DNA of 64,000 nucleotides. It comes from an uncultured bacterium (lineage in GTDB: Bacteria; Verrucomicrobiota; Kiritimatiellia; CAIKKV01). Under the pieces are notes generated by a model. The model saw only the letters and a program-made list of their open reading frames with translations. It was not told the origin of the DNA and did no database searches. Position numbers and translations under genes: made by a program. Below are positions 43,614-51,206 of the stretch, piece after piece. Position 1 is the first letter of the stretch. Each line of letters opens with the position of its first letter. The stretch is from NCBI GenBank assembly GCA_938038445.1, contig CALHRZ010000025.1:1-64000 (forward strand), read 5' to 3'.

Positions 43614-44861
43614 TCAGGCATTGTGTTCGGCAGCCGCGATGGCCAGGCGCGTCCATTCGTGGAGCCGTCGCGGATGACCGGCGAGCGTTTGAAGTTCCCT
43701 CAACACGATTTGATAGGGCCGTCCCTTCATTTTTCGGGTGGCGATATCGAGGGAATGACGTACAGGATCGAGCGTATCGGGAAAAACAACGTCGGATGCT
43801 TTCTGTCTCCACATGAGGGTGAGGGTGGCAGGCGCTTTGGCGAGGAGACGGTCCAAATCAGTCCAGGCGCTGCAGACAAAAATGCGCAGATTGGGGAGTG
43901 ACAAGACATCGTCCATTTTATGGGTGAGGCTTTCGCAACAGCCGTAGGCAACTCGGCCAAAGGGCGCGAAGAGTTCCCGCTGGTAGTCAAAGCAAAATTC
44001 CCGCCACATATCGGGAGAGACCTGATCGTACTCTTGGCTGTTGGCTGCGCACCACAGATTGGCCAGGGATAAGCTGCCGTTCGGGCGAGGCGGCGGGCCG
44101 AATGGTTCGCAGAGGGTCATTTCATGCTCGTCGTTCGGGGTCAGCAACCCTTCCGATTCCAGCCATGCATTACTCGACCGAACGGCATCCGTAACGTGTC
44201 GGGTTACGGCGTGAACAAAGGGAGGGTCTTCCGCCATGGCGAGCATCATTTCCGTCAAGCCCATCAGGTCGGCGACCGTTGTTCCGATTGTAGCGGACAG
44301 GAGGAGGCCGAAAGGGCTTCCGGTCACTGCACGAACGGGCATGATATCCTTCAGGATTTCGGCGGTTTCCGCGAGCGCCAGTTCCGTTTCGTCTTTCCGA
44401 TAAAGGAAATGGGGGGTTTGAAGCTTTTGAAGATCGGCCGGTGATTTGATGGGCGGATCGTAGGTCCAGGCTCCGCCCGGAGTCTGGGACGTTGTATGGC
44501 GGATTTCAACCCCCCAACGGTTAGGGGGGTCGCAGGCGAATAGGCGGGGCACTTCGAACCAGGGAGTGATAATCGTGTCGTCCCCGATATCGGCTTTGAT
44601 CAGAAGCTGGCGGAAATACCGCTCCATGGCCCGCAGCCGTGGATGCCGGCAATCCAGGGAGGATTCTGGAAGGAGTTCTTGCCAGCAACCGACGGGTCTG
44701 CACCAGACGGGAGCCCGATCGGGAAGGCGTCCTTCGTTTACGGCGCGCCAGCGATTTAGGATCGCTGTCATGCGGGGGGTTTTAGCGAGGTTTGCGACTT
44801 GTTCGGCCAGTCGGCGGAGGGTGGAGAGTTCCGATGAGGGGAAAACGGATGAGGGGTTCAT
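43614..44861 (-). CDS. UroD-like protein, second copy
   Basis: The 415-residue protein resembles the uroporphyrinogen decarboxylase-like proteins of Lentisphaerota and relatives. Features include DTIITPWFEVPRLF, VRAVTGSPFGLLLSATIGTTVADLMGL and a cysteine pair in FGRVAYGCCESLTHKMDDV at the position of the HxCG motif of the 360-1385 protein. It is more divergent than the first copy. The start overlaps the glutathione peroxidase stop by four bases. It is last in a minus-strand operon. Substrate unknown. Confidence 0.7.
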   Translation of the reverse strand: MNPSSVFPSSELSTLRRLAEQVANLAKTPRMTAILNRWRAVNEGRLPDRAPVWCRPVGCWQELLPESSLDCRHPRLRAMERYFRQLLIKADIGDDTIITPWFEVPRLFACDPPNRWGVEIRHTTSQTPGGAWTYDPPIKSPADLQKLQTPHFLYRKDETELALAETAEILKDIMPVRAVTGSPFGLLLSATIGTTVADLMGLTEMMLAMAEDPPFVHAVTRHVTDAVRSSNAWLESEGLLTPNDEHEMTLCEPFGPPPRPNGSLSLANLWCAANSQEYDQVSPDMWREFCFDYQRELFAPFGRVAYGCCESLTHKMDDVLSLPNLRIFVCSAWTDLDRLLAKAPATLTLMWRQKASDVVFPDTLDPVRHSLDIATRKMKGRPYQIVLRELQTLAGHPRRLHEWTRLAIAAAEHNA

Positions 44862-45454
44862 TGCGTGAGGGGGGAGGGATTCGTCAGGGGTTCAGAAAGA
44901 GCTGTTTCGATTGCTTGGATCAGGGCGGGATGGTCGGGCGATGTGCGGGAACCGAAGCGGGCCAAAACGGAACCGCGTCGCCCGATCAAAAACTTATTGA
45001 AGTTCCACGTGATGGAGCCGGAGTGATTGGGATTAGTTTCTTTGGAGGTCAAGAACGCGTAAAGGGGGTGAATGTCGCTTCCTTTGACGGAAATTTTCGC
45101 GAACAGGGGAAAGGAAATCTGAAAGCGACGGCTGCAGAACTCTTGGATCTCCGTATTCGTTCCCGGCTCCTGGTTGAGGAAGTTATTGGCGGGGAATGCG
45201 AGAACGGTAAACCCGCGGGCTTTATAACGTCGGTACAGAGATTCGAGACCGGCATACTGGCTCGTGAATCCGCAACGGCTGGCGGTGTTGACGATCAGAA
45301 GGACCTGCCCGCGATATTGGGCAAGCGATACGGGTTTTTCCTCGATGTCGAGAACGGTGAAATCATAGATTGTTTTCATAGGGGAAATGTCCTCAGCTGA
45401 ATGCAAACTCATTGCGCACGATAAGAAAAGGGAAAAACAGATTCGTCTGTTCAT
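44858..45454 (-). CDS. Glutathione peroxidase-family thiol peroxidase, secreted
   Basis: A signal peptide (MNRRICFSLFLSCAMSLHS) is followed by the peroxidase domain. The peroxidatic cysteine is C61 in NTASRCGFTSQYAGLE. The conserved Trp-Asn is W150-N151 (SITWNF). The FPANNF segment replaces the Cys and Gln seen in FPCNQF of many relatives, so the catalytic tetrad is altered at one position. It probably uses thioredoxin-type reductants in the periplasm. ATG 45454 lies four bases after the DUF4838 gene; the track start at 45664 overlaps that gene. Confidence 0.87.
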   Translation of the reverse strand: MNRRICFSLFLSCAMSLHSAEDISPMKTIYDFTVLDIEEKPVSLAQYRGQVLLIVNTASRCGFTSQYAGLESLYRRYKARGFTVLAFPANNFLNQEPGTNTEIQEFCSRRFQISFPLFAKISVKGSDIHPLYAFLTSKETNPNHSGSITWNFNKFLIGRRGSVLARFGSRTSPDHPALIQAIETALSEPLTNPSPLTQ

Positions 45455-45458
45455 TGGA

Positions 45459-48017
45459 TCAAGGGGAGGTGCGATCCCGCTCCACGATTTCCCGAGGGAG
45501 CAGCAGTTCTTCTGCGGAACGCGCGAGGCAGGGAGGGACCGTGGCGAGCAGGCGGAGCCCGTGGGTATTTTCAAATTTCCAGAGTCGGCCATCCTGTCCA
45601 GGGGGAACGGCGGTATGGAACCAACCGTCCTCGAGTGTGGAAAAGTCGAGATGAACATGCCCATCGGCGTCCTTTAACACTCCCGAGATACGGGGGGCCC
45701 AGTTTGCGATACGTTGGGCCCAGCCTCCGACAAGGGTTGTTCCTTTCGGCACATAGAAAAAGAGGGTCCATGGACCGCGAAAGTGGTTGCCGGTTCCCGG
45801 CGTGTCCAGACCGGAAGGAAGGGAGACGGGCATGCCGGCGGGGAATTGGATTCGGGTGTAATCGCCGCCGTCGGTGATTTCGAGGCGGTGGAGCCCTGTA
45901 TACGGCGTGCGCAGACAAATGGCACGGGTTTGCCCGTCGGGCTTTGCTTCATTGCTTTCTGCCACGGGCAGGAGGGTAACCTCCTGAGGGGAGAAGAGAC
46001 GGATTCGGTGAGGGCGGAGATCCCAGACTTTCTGAACCGTTACGGTAAGCACAATGTTGGTGGGGGCTCTCGGGACCCAGAGGTACCAGGTCTGAAGGTC
46101 TTGGGGGACGGTTGGGAACGAACCGGTTGGCACGGCGGGAAGACATAAGGGAGCGGCCGGGATAAGGTCTTCGCCGAAGGGGATGGGGGCGAAAGGAACC
46201 TCTTGGATGGGATTGGAGGCGATGCCTTTTTGGAGAATGACAACAATCTCTTCTTCCGGGAATGGGCGATCGTCTTTGAGGGGATGGTTCGGATCAAGGG
46301 CGGCTTTTTGGCTGGCCAATCGGGCCCAAAGACCGTAGGCATGGATCATCATTGTCTTTCGGATCCGGTATATGAAGGCCAGGAGACGATCCCGGGCTTC
46401 TTCCTTTGCGTTTCCGACAGCGCTTTGATAATCGTGAAAGAATTCCACATACCGGGTGTAGAGGATAAGGTGATCAATTCGCTGCCGGGCATCCGGCTGA
46501 TCTGTCGCTCGTTGTCGAGCCTCGTGGAGCGCCCGATACATCCGACCGGTTAGGTCGCGAGGGGAGCGGCGGGTTTTATCCACGGTGATCAATTCGTAGA
46601 AGGACCGCATAGGAGGTTCGGCAGGGCCAAAGGCACGGGCAAGAAAATCATCAATCCAGAACTGAACCCGATCCGCTTCGTCAAGGTTCCACATGACCCG
46701 GGCTGCGATATAGTAACCCAAGCCGTAAGGGCCCCAGGCATCCCCCGCTTCGCAATCGATAAAGCGGGCACCTTTTTGGTAATAGCGGACGAGGGAATTC
46801 GCGGCGGCGAAAGGACTTGAAACGCGTGAACGTCCCGGCAGGTTCCAGTCCCAGTCTACGACTGAGTAGTAATCGTAGATTCCCATGGCGGCGCCTTGTT
46901 GTTGCCACCCTGCGAGAATTTGGTCCAGCGTATAGCCGCCGGTAATGAACGCAGTGGTGGCGGAGACAATCACGTTGGAATGGACACGGAGGGAAGGAGG
47001 TGGCGCATGTCGGTTATACGCGTACATTCCGACGTATTTAGGCCCGAGTCTGAGGGAGTTGGCGGCTTCGGCGGCGATATTGGCCAGGGTCAATGCGCGA
47101 TCGCTTGGGGTTCCAATGGCCGCGCAATCTGGGCATTCACACCAGCCACTGCCATCGCTGGGGTCGAGCGAGATGGAATCCAGGTCCGGGCGATCGGTGA
47201 ATCGTTTGATCGCATAGCGGCGGATCAAGTCACGAAGGCCGGGATTTCCCACGCAGAACTTGGCATCCCCACCTTGCTTTCTTTGCCCCCCCAACAATGC
47301 GAAATATTCGGGGTGGTCATTGAATTCAGAACGAAAGACGTTGACGATGGACTCGTAGGAATGTCCGCTATTCAGGTCGAATCCCTTAGCCATCCGGTTC
47401 CGAGCGCACCACTCGGCGTAGGGGGTGTTGTTGTAACCCCAAAGCCCCCAGTTGTACCAGATCCGGCGGGCGTAATATGCAGGGGATTGACGGGTGTCCA
47501 CCGCAATCTGGAGTACCGGAAGGTGGGGGATGAGTTCCCAGATTGGCCCCGGAAAAAATTGTCGGTATCCGAAACGGTCCAAGAGGTCCCAGACGGCGTG
47601 TTCTACAGCAAGATCAGTTGCTCCGAGAAGGAGAAGTCCTTCTGGGGTGGAGCGGAGAATGTAGGTTTCCCTGTTAAACGGGCTGAGATCAAAGGTGGGC
47701 TGGTTTTCAAGGAGGGGAAAGGACTCAGGCTGACCAACCAGGATTCCGCGAGGGCCGCTTCCTTCTTGCAAAGAGAAGGGGGCATTAGAAATACGGGAAA
47801 GATACTGGAGCAGAGTAGACGCTGCGGCCCGAACGCGGGGCGAAGCATTTGTTCCGACGACAATGGGGAGTTGAGATTGGCCATTGGAAGCCAGAAGAAC
47901 GGCGGGCGGCGAGGAAGAGGACGGTGAGCAAAGACTCCCAACGGGTGAAGTCAATGCCCCGCACAGACCGGTTGCCATCAAAAAGAGGAGAGGGATCTTC
48001 CGGAGATGGAAAATCAT
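45459..48017 (-). CDS. DUF4838-domain protein (glycoside hydrolase-like), copy 1
   Basis: An N-terminal signal-like hydrophobic segment leads into a alpha-glucuronidase N-terminal-like domain (GILVGQPESFP, EHAVWDLLDRFGYRQFFPGP). DUF4838 follows, with FCVGNPGLRDLIRRYAI, the cysteine-containing DPSDGSGWCECPDC and GPYGLGYYIAARVMWN. A C-terminal beta-rich region completes its 852 residues. Proteins of this family occur in polysaccharide-utilisation loci and are presumed glycosidases, without a settled activity. The ATG overlaps the upstream gene by four bases. It is a full-length paralogue of 57064-59640. Confidence 0.8.
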   Translation of the reverse strand: MIFHLRKIPLLFLMATGLCGALTSPVGSLCSPSSSSPPAVLLASNGQSQLPIVVGTNASPRVRAAASTLLQYLSRISNAPFSLQEGSGPRGILVGQPESFPLLENQPTFDLSPFNRETYILRSTPEGLLLLGATDLAVEHAVWDLLDRFGYRQFFPGPIWELIPHLPVLQIAVDTRQSPAYYARRIWYNWGLWGYNNTPYAEWCARNRMAKGFDLNSGHSYESIVNVFRSEFNDHPEYFALLGGQRKQGGDAKFCVGNPGLRDLIRRYAIKRFTDRPDLDSISLDPSDGSGWCECPDCAAIGTPSDRALTLANIAAEAANSLRLGPKYVGMYAYNRHAPPPSLRVHSNVIVSATTAFITGGYTLDQILAGWQQQGAAMGIYDYYSVVDWDWNLPGRSRVSSPFAAANSLVRYYQKGARFIDCEAGDAWGPYGLGYYIAARVMWNLDEADRVQFWIDDFLARAFGPAEPPMRSFYELITVDKTRRSPRDLTGRMYRALHEARQRATDQPDARQRIDHLILYTRYVEFFHDYQSAVGNAKEEARDRLLAFIYRIRKTMMIHAYGLWARLASQKAALDPNHPLKDDRPFPEEEIVVILQKGIASNPIQEVPFAPIPFGEDLIPAAPLCLPAVPTGSFPTVPQDLQTWYLWVPRAPTNIVLTVTVQKVWDLRPHRIRLFSPQEVTLLPVAESNEAKPDGQTRAICLRTPYTGLHRLEITDGGDYTRIQFPAGMPVSLPSGLDTPGTGNHFRGPWTLFFYVPKGTTLVGGWAQRIANWAPRISGVLKDADGHVHLDFSTLEDGWFHTAVPPGQDGRLWKFENTHGLRLLATVPPCLARSAEELLLPREIVERDRTSP

Positions 48018-48721
48018 TTCTTCTCCTGTGGAGGGGGGGAGTCGGTGGAAGGTTCCTTTTTCGGTTGAACCGTCGGCTCTCGCAGTCGGACCGGAGGGAA
48101 AGGAATGAGACCTCGTTGGATGGCCATGCTTTGATAGGCGCGACGGGAAGGGCCGCAGAAGTTAGAGCCCATCTGCTGGAAGGGATCGGCTGTCCGTCTC
48201 AAGATACGCATGACGCAATGAGTATCTTGGCATACGGGGACGCCGATGGCGAAACCGAGCGCCCGCATCGCAGCCTGGCGAAGGCGGAGAGTCCGATTGG
48301 TGGCTCCGGGCATGAACTTTGTTAAATTTGCGATGGCCCATTGATCGTCGGGGGCAGCCAGGAGCAGAGTCCCTTTTGCCGATCCGTTGCCAAGGGCCAC
48401 AATTACGACGCGGTTGCTGTTGAACAACGTGGGAATTACCTCGGGAAGGGTGTTCCATTGGGCCTGGAGTGGGATGCCTTCCACCCGAACCCAAAGGTCT
48501 TTTTCCATATAGGATCGGACGTCTTCGAATTCAGACGGTGAAAGCCCTGCCGCATTGACCAAAAGAATCCAGCGATTTGTGGCGCCTGGGGGGACGCGTG
48601 CGAAGGATCTCGGGGTTTCAAGGGATAGGAGGGGATCTGAAGGAGATGGCGTTTGGCCATAGAGAATAGACGGGGCAAAACCGCAGACGAGGAGAATAAT
48701 CCGAACAATTCGACCGTTCAT
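48014..48721 (-). CDS. Secreted archaemetzincin-like protein lacking zinc ligands
   Basis: A signal peptide (IVRIILLVCGFAPSILYG) precedes a domain whose C-terminal part follows the archaemetzincin pattern HEXXHXXGX3CX4CXMX17CXXC in spacing. Here RALGFAIG (153-160), C164, C169, M171 and C189 are present. The HEXXH positions read RALGF and the last Cys is Ser192. So the scaffold is kept but the zinc site and catalytic Glu are gone: a predicted pseudoenzyme. ATG 48721, with AAAGGG upstream, is preferred to 48736. The tail is proline- and lysine-rich. It leads an operon with DUF4838, glutathione peroxidase and a UroD-like gene. Confidence 0.6.
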   Translation of the reverse strand: MNGRIVRIILLVCGFAPSILYGQTPSPSDPLLSLETPRSFARVPPGATNRWILLVNAAGLSPSEFEDVRSYMEKDLWVRVEGIPLQAQWNTLPEVIPTLFNSNRVVIVALGNGSAKGTLLLAAPDDQWAIANLTKFMPGATNRTLRLRQAAMRALGFAIGVPVCQDTHCVMRILRRTADPFQQMGSNFCGPSRRAYQSMAIQRGLIPFPPVRLREPTVQPKKEPSTDSPPPQEKK

Positions 48722-48870
48722 GATTAACCCTTTCATAAGGCGCCGAACAAAGACTAACTGTTATCCACTAGTCAACGCAAGACTTTGATGGTGTGGAACC
48801 AGTTGCGATACGGAAGGGGTCGAAAAAATAGGAGCGCGGACGGCGGATTTTGTCCCTGGCCTATTGCGGA

Positions 48871-51147
48871 TCAGGGAGACGTTTCTTCAGAAATGTTGAA
48901 TGTTGAGGTCTGACCCCGAGGGGAAAACCTCTGAATGGGAGTGGGTGGAAAGGGGAGAAACCAAACGGAGGTTTTTGTTTTGGGAAGTGCAGTTTGGAGG
49001 CGAAGGTCTGTGCCGGCGTTACCGTGAAGAAGGCGGATCATTGGAGGAGGCTGATTAAAGACCCATGCGGCAATGAAAAGCGCATTCCGTCCTTTGGTTC
49101 GAGCGATGAGCGAATGGCGGGGAAGAACCGGCGCCAGTTCGCCGATGGTATGGCCGTGGCCGGGCGGGGGCAGCGGGTCGCGCGCGAGGTAAAAAACGGA
49201 ACCGGGCGGTGCGAGAAGCGATAAAGCCGTTTGACCGGTTGCTCGCTTCCAACCGAAGCGAAGGAGGTTGGAACGGCACAGAAGTCGCCGAACGTTTGAG
49301 AAATGTCGGTATCCCCGCCGGGAACCAAGAGAAGCCCGGGTACTGGGGGTTTGAAGATCCACCGGATTGCCCACTCCATGCATGGCCCAGTCATATAGGT
49401 GGGACTGATTCGAGAGGATGCGATACACGTCGAGGACCATCGAGGGGGTCACAAGGATCGTTCGGTCAAGACACACGCCTGAATAGACCCGTTCGTTTCG
49501 CGCGCGGACTGCTTGGAACCCGTCGCCATCGGGTTGGAAGAGAAGGCATTCGCCGTCGGAAATGGAATCGCGCCATCGGTCGCACTCCCAGATTGAATCG
49601 GTTTCAAAGTCATAAGGGAACATGGGGGATTGATCCACCGTAACGGTATTATGCGCGATGGTAGTGCGAGCCCAAGTCAGATAGTGAGGATCGGCGTATC
49701 CTCGATTGTCCATGCGGGGGGCATCCGTAATTTTTTCACCGCAGGCGTGGAGATCAAGATGGAGGGAGGCGGGGGATTGATGGCCGGCGGCATGGGGACC
49801 CCAGAAGAGAAAGGCGGAAAGAGCGGTGGTGGGGGATGAGGTTGTGCGGAGCACTGCTGCGCCGTAAACGGGGAAAAGAGTCGCGTTATTTTGGTGGTGG
49901 CCGACCAGGGAAAAGGAAACCTTTCTCGGCAATCGGAATGGGAGGGGTGGGTAATCAAACCGAGGAATTTTGAGGAATTCGATCTCCTCGATCCAAGGCG
50001 ATTGGAGGGCGAGGGGGAGACCGGGGAGAGGGCGTTCATCAGTGGGAATTTCTGATTCCGCTTTGCGGATCAACGCTGCATAAAGTGGGTCCTGGTAGGC
50101 TTCATATGCGCGGTGCAGGAAAGGACCCCAGGCGAAGAGGCCACGGAGATTTTCGAGTCGGGAATCGTTCAAACCGGACAAGTCGCCGTTAGGGAATGCG
50201 AGGAAAAAGAGGGCATCGAATGCGGACTTCAGTGTTTTGGTTCCCAACCGGGTGCCATAATCGCGGTGGATATCCTGTCCGTCATTTTGCCACAGGGGCG
50301 GTAGGGTTTTGTGCCACAGATCCACACCCAGAGGGAGCAGCATATCGGCCATTTCCGCGAAGAGCGACAGACTATAGGCATGATAACCAGGAGCCCGTTC
50401 CCAATGGAGACCATCGTCGAGGAGATCATGGCGCAATTGATGGATCAGTCCGTATCGCCAGTCGGCGAGAGAATTTCCCCAGCCGTAGAGAACGTCATGA
50501 ATGCCTTGCCGGTCATGGAGGGCGACGGCGGCTGCCAATCTTCCGCGCAATACTGCCGTATTGTGATTGCCGCAGTCCCGGTGCGCCCCGCTGTTGGATG
50601 TTTCCTTTGTGGATTCCAGAAGTTTCCGAAAGAGGCCATGGTCCCTGGGAGATAGGGGCGAGGCGGCCAGGATGTCGTAGGTCTGGGCGATACGGACGAT
50701 CAATTGGGCTTCCTGGCTGTCTTCGATTCCAAGGCGACCCAAGCCGTGCTGAACCGGCCACTGGGGGTAAATACGAGCGAGATTATGCAAGTGGGCAATG
50801 CTTTTGCGACGGTAACGCGATTTTTGTGTGAAAACCCAAACGATTGCATTTCGCAAGGCCGATTTAGCGGTTTCCTGGGCCCAGGCAGGATCGGGTTCCT
50901 TGACGGAAAGGGGTCCATTCGGCTTATTCGTATCGGCTTTTTGGCGAAGAATCAAAAATGCGTGAGCGTGCCAGCTCTTTCTTCGGATGAGCGTTTGGAT
51001 GCGCTGCAAGGAAGCAGGGCTGATCAGAAGGTGAGGGTGGGGGGGAAAGCGGTTTGGCATGAGACCGAAGGGATCATACATTGCGTTCTGAAGCAATTCA
51101 GGGAACGATTTAGGGGTCAAGGGATCGGGATAAATCCAACATTTCAT
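48871..51147 (-). CDS. Heparinase II/III- or alginate lyase-like protein
   Basis: The protein (about 758 residues) has an alpha/alpha-toroid domain (GAHRDCGNHNTAVLRGRLAAAVAL, GLHWERAPGYHAYSLSLFAEM). A heparinase II/III beta-sandwich follows, with LDLHACGEKI, WARTTIAHNTVTVDQ and RTILVTPSMVLDVYRI. No clear signal peptide is present. The start is uncertain: ATG 51162, 51147 or 51081 all lack a good ribosome binding site. The predicted promoter of the divergent gene begins at 51148. The last 16 or so codons overlap a 25-bp dispersed repeat, so the C-terminus is probably not native. Confidence 0.75.
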   Translation of the reverse strand: MKCWIYPDPLTPKSFPELLQNAMYDPFGLMPNRFPPHPHLLISPASLQRIQTLIRRKSWHAHAFLILRQKADTNKPNGPLSVKEPDPAWAQETAKSALRNAIVWVFTQKSRYRRKSIAHLHNLARIYPQWPVQHGLGRLGIEDSQEAQLIVRIAQTYDILAASPLSPRDHGLFRKLLESTKETSNSGAHRDCGNHNTAVLRGRLAAAVALHDRQGIHDVLYGWGNSLADWRYGLIHQLRHDLLDDGLHWERAPGYHAYSLSLFAEMADMLLPLGVDLWHKTLPPLWQNDGQDIHRDYGTRLGTKTLKSAFDALFFLAFPNGDLSGLNDSRLENLRGLFAWGPFLHRAYEAYQDPLYAALIRKAESEIPTDERPLPGLPLALQSPWIEEIEFLKIPRFDYPPLPFRLPRKVSFSLVGHHQNNATLFPVYGAAVLRTTSSPTTALSAFLFWGPHAAGHQSPASLHLDLHACGEKITDAPRMDNRGYADPHYLTWARTTIAHNTVTVDQSPMFPYDFETDSIWECDRWRDSISDGECLLFQPDGDGFQAVRARNERVYSGVCLDRTILVTPSMVLDVYRILSNQSHLYDWAMHGVGNPVDLQTPSTRASLGSRRGYRHFSNVRRLLCRSNLLRFGWKRATGQTALSLLAPPGSVFYLARDPLPPPGHGHTIGELAPVLPRHSLIARTKGRNALFIAAWVFNQPPPMIRLLHGNAGTDLRLQTALPKTKTSVWFLPFPPTPIQRFSPRGQTSTFNISEETSP
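48893..48917. repeat. 25-bp dispersed repeat, copy 2
   Basis: Identical to 18220-18244. This copy lies within the 3' end of the lyase-like gene and encodes part of its final residues (RGQTSTFNIS), unlike the intergenic copy 1. Confidence 0.75.
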
Positions 51148-51175
51148 TTGACAACTTTTCATAACAACGTATTAT
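51148..51175 (+). promoter_or_regulatory. Predicted sigma70 promoter for the beta-helix protein
   Basis: Consensus TTGACA (51148-51153) and TATTAT (51170-51175) are separated by 16 bases, 31 bases before the ATG at 51207. It overlaps or abuts the start of the divergent lyase gene. Confidence 0.6.
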
Positions 51176-51206
51176 AAAAAATGGGATGTGTAAAGGAGGA
51201 GTAGCA

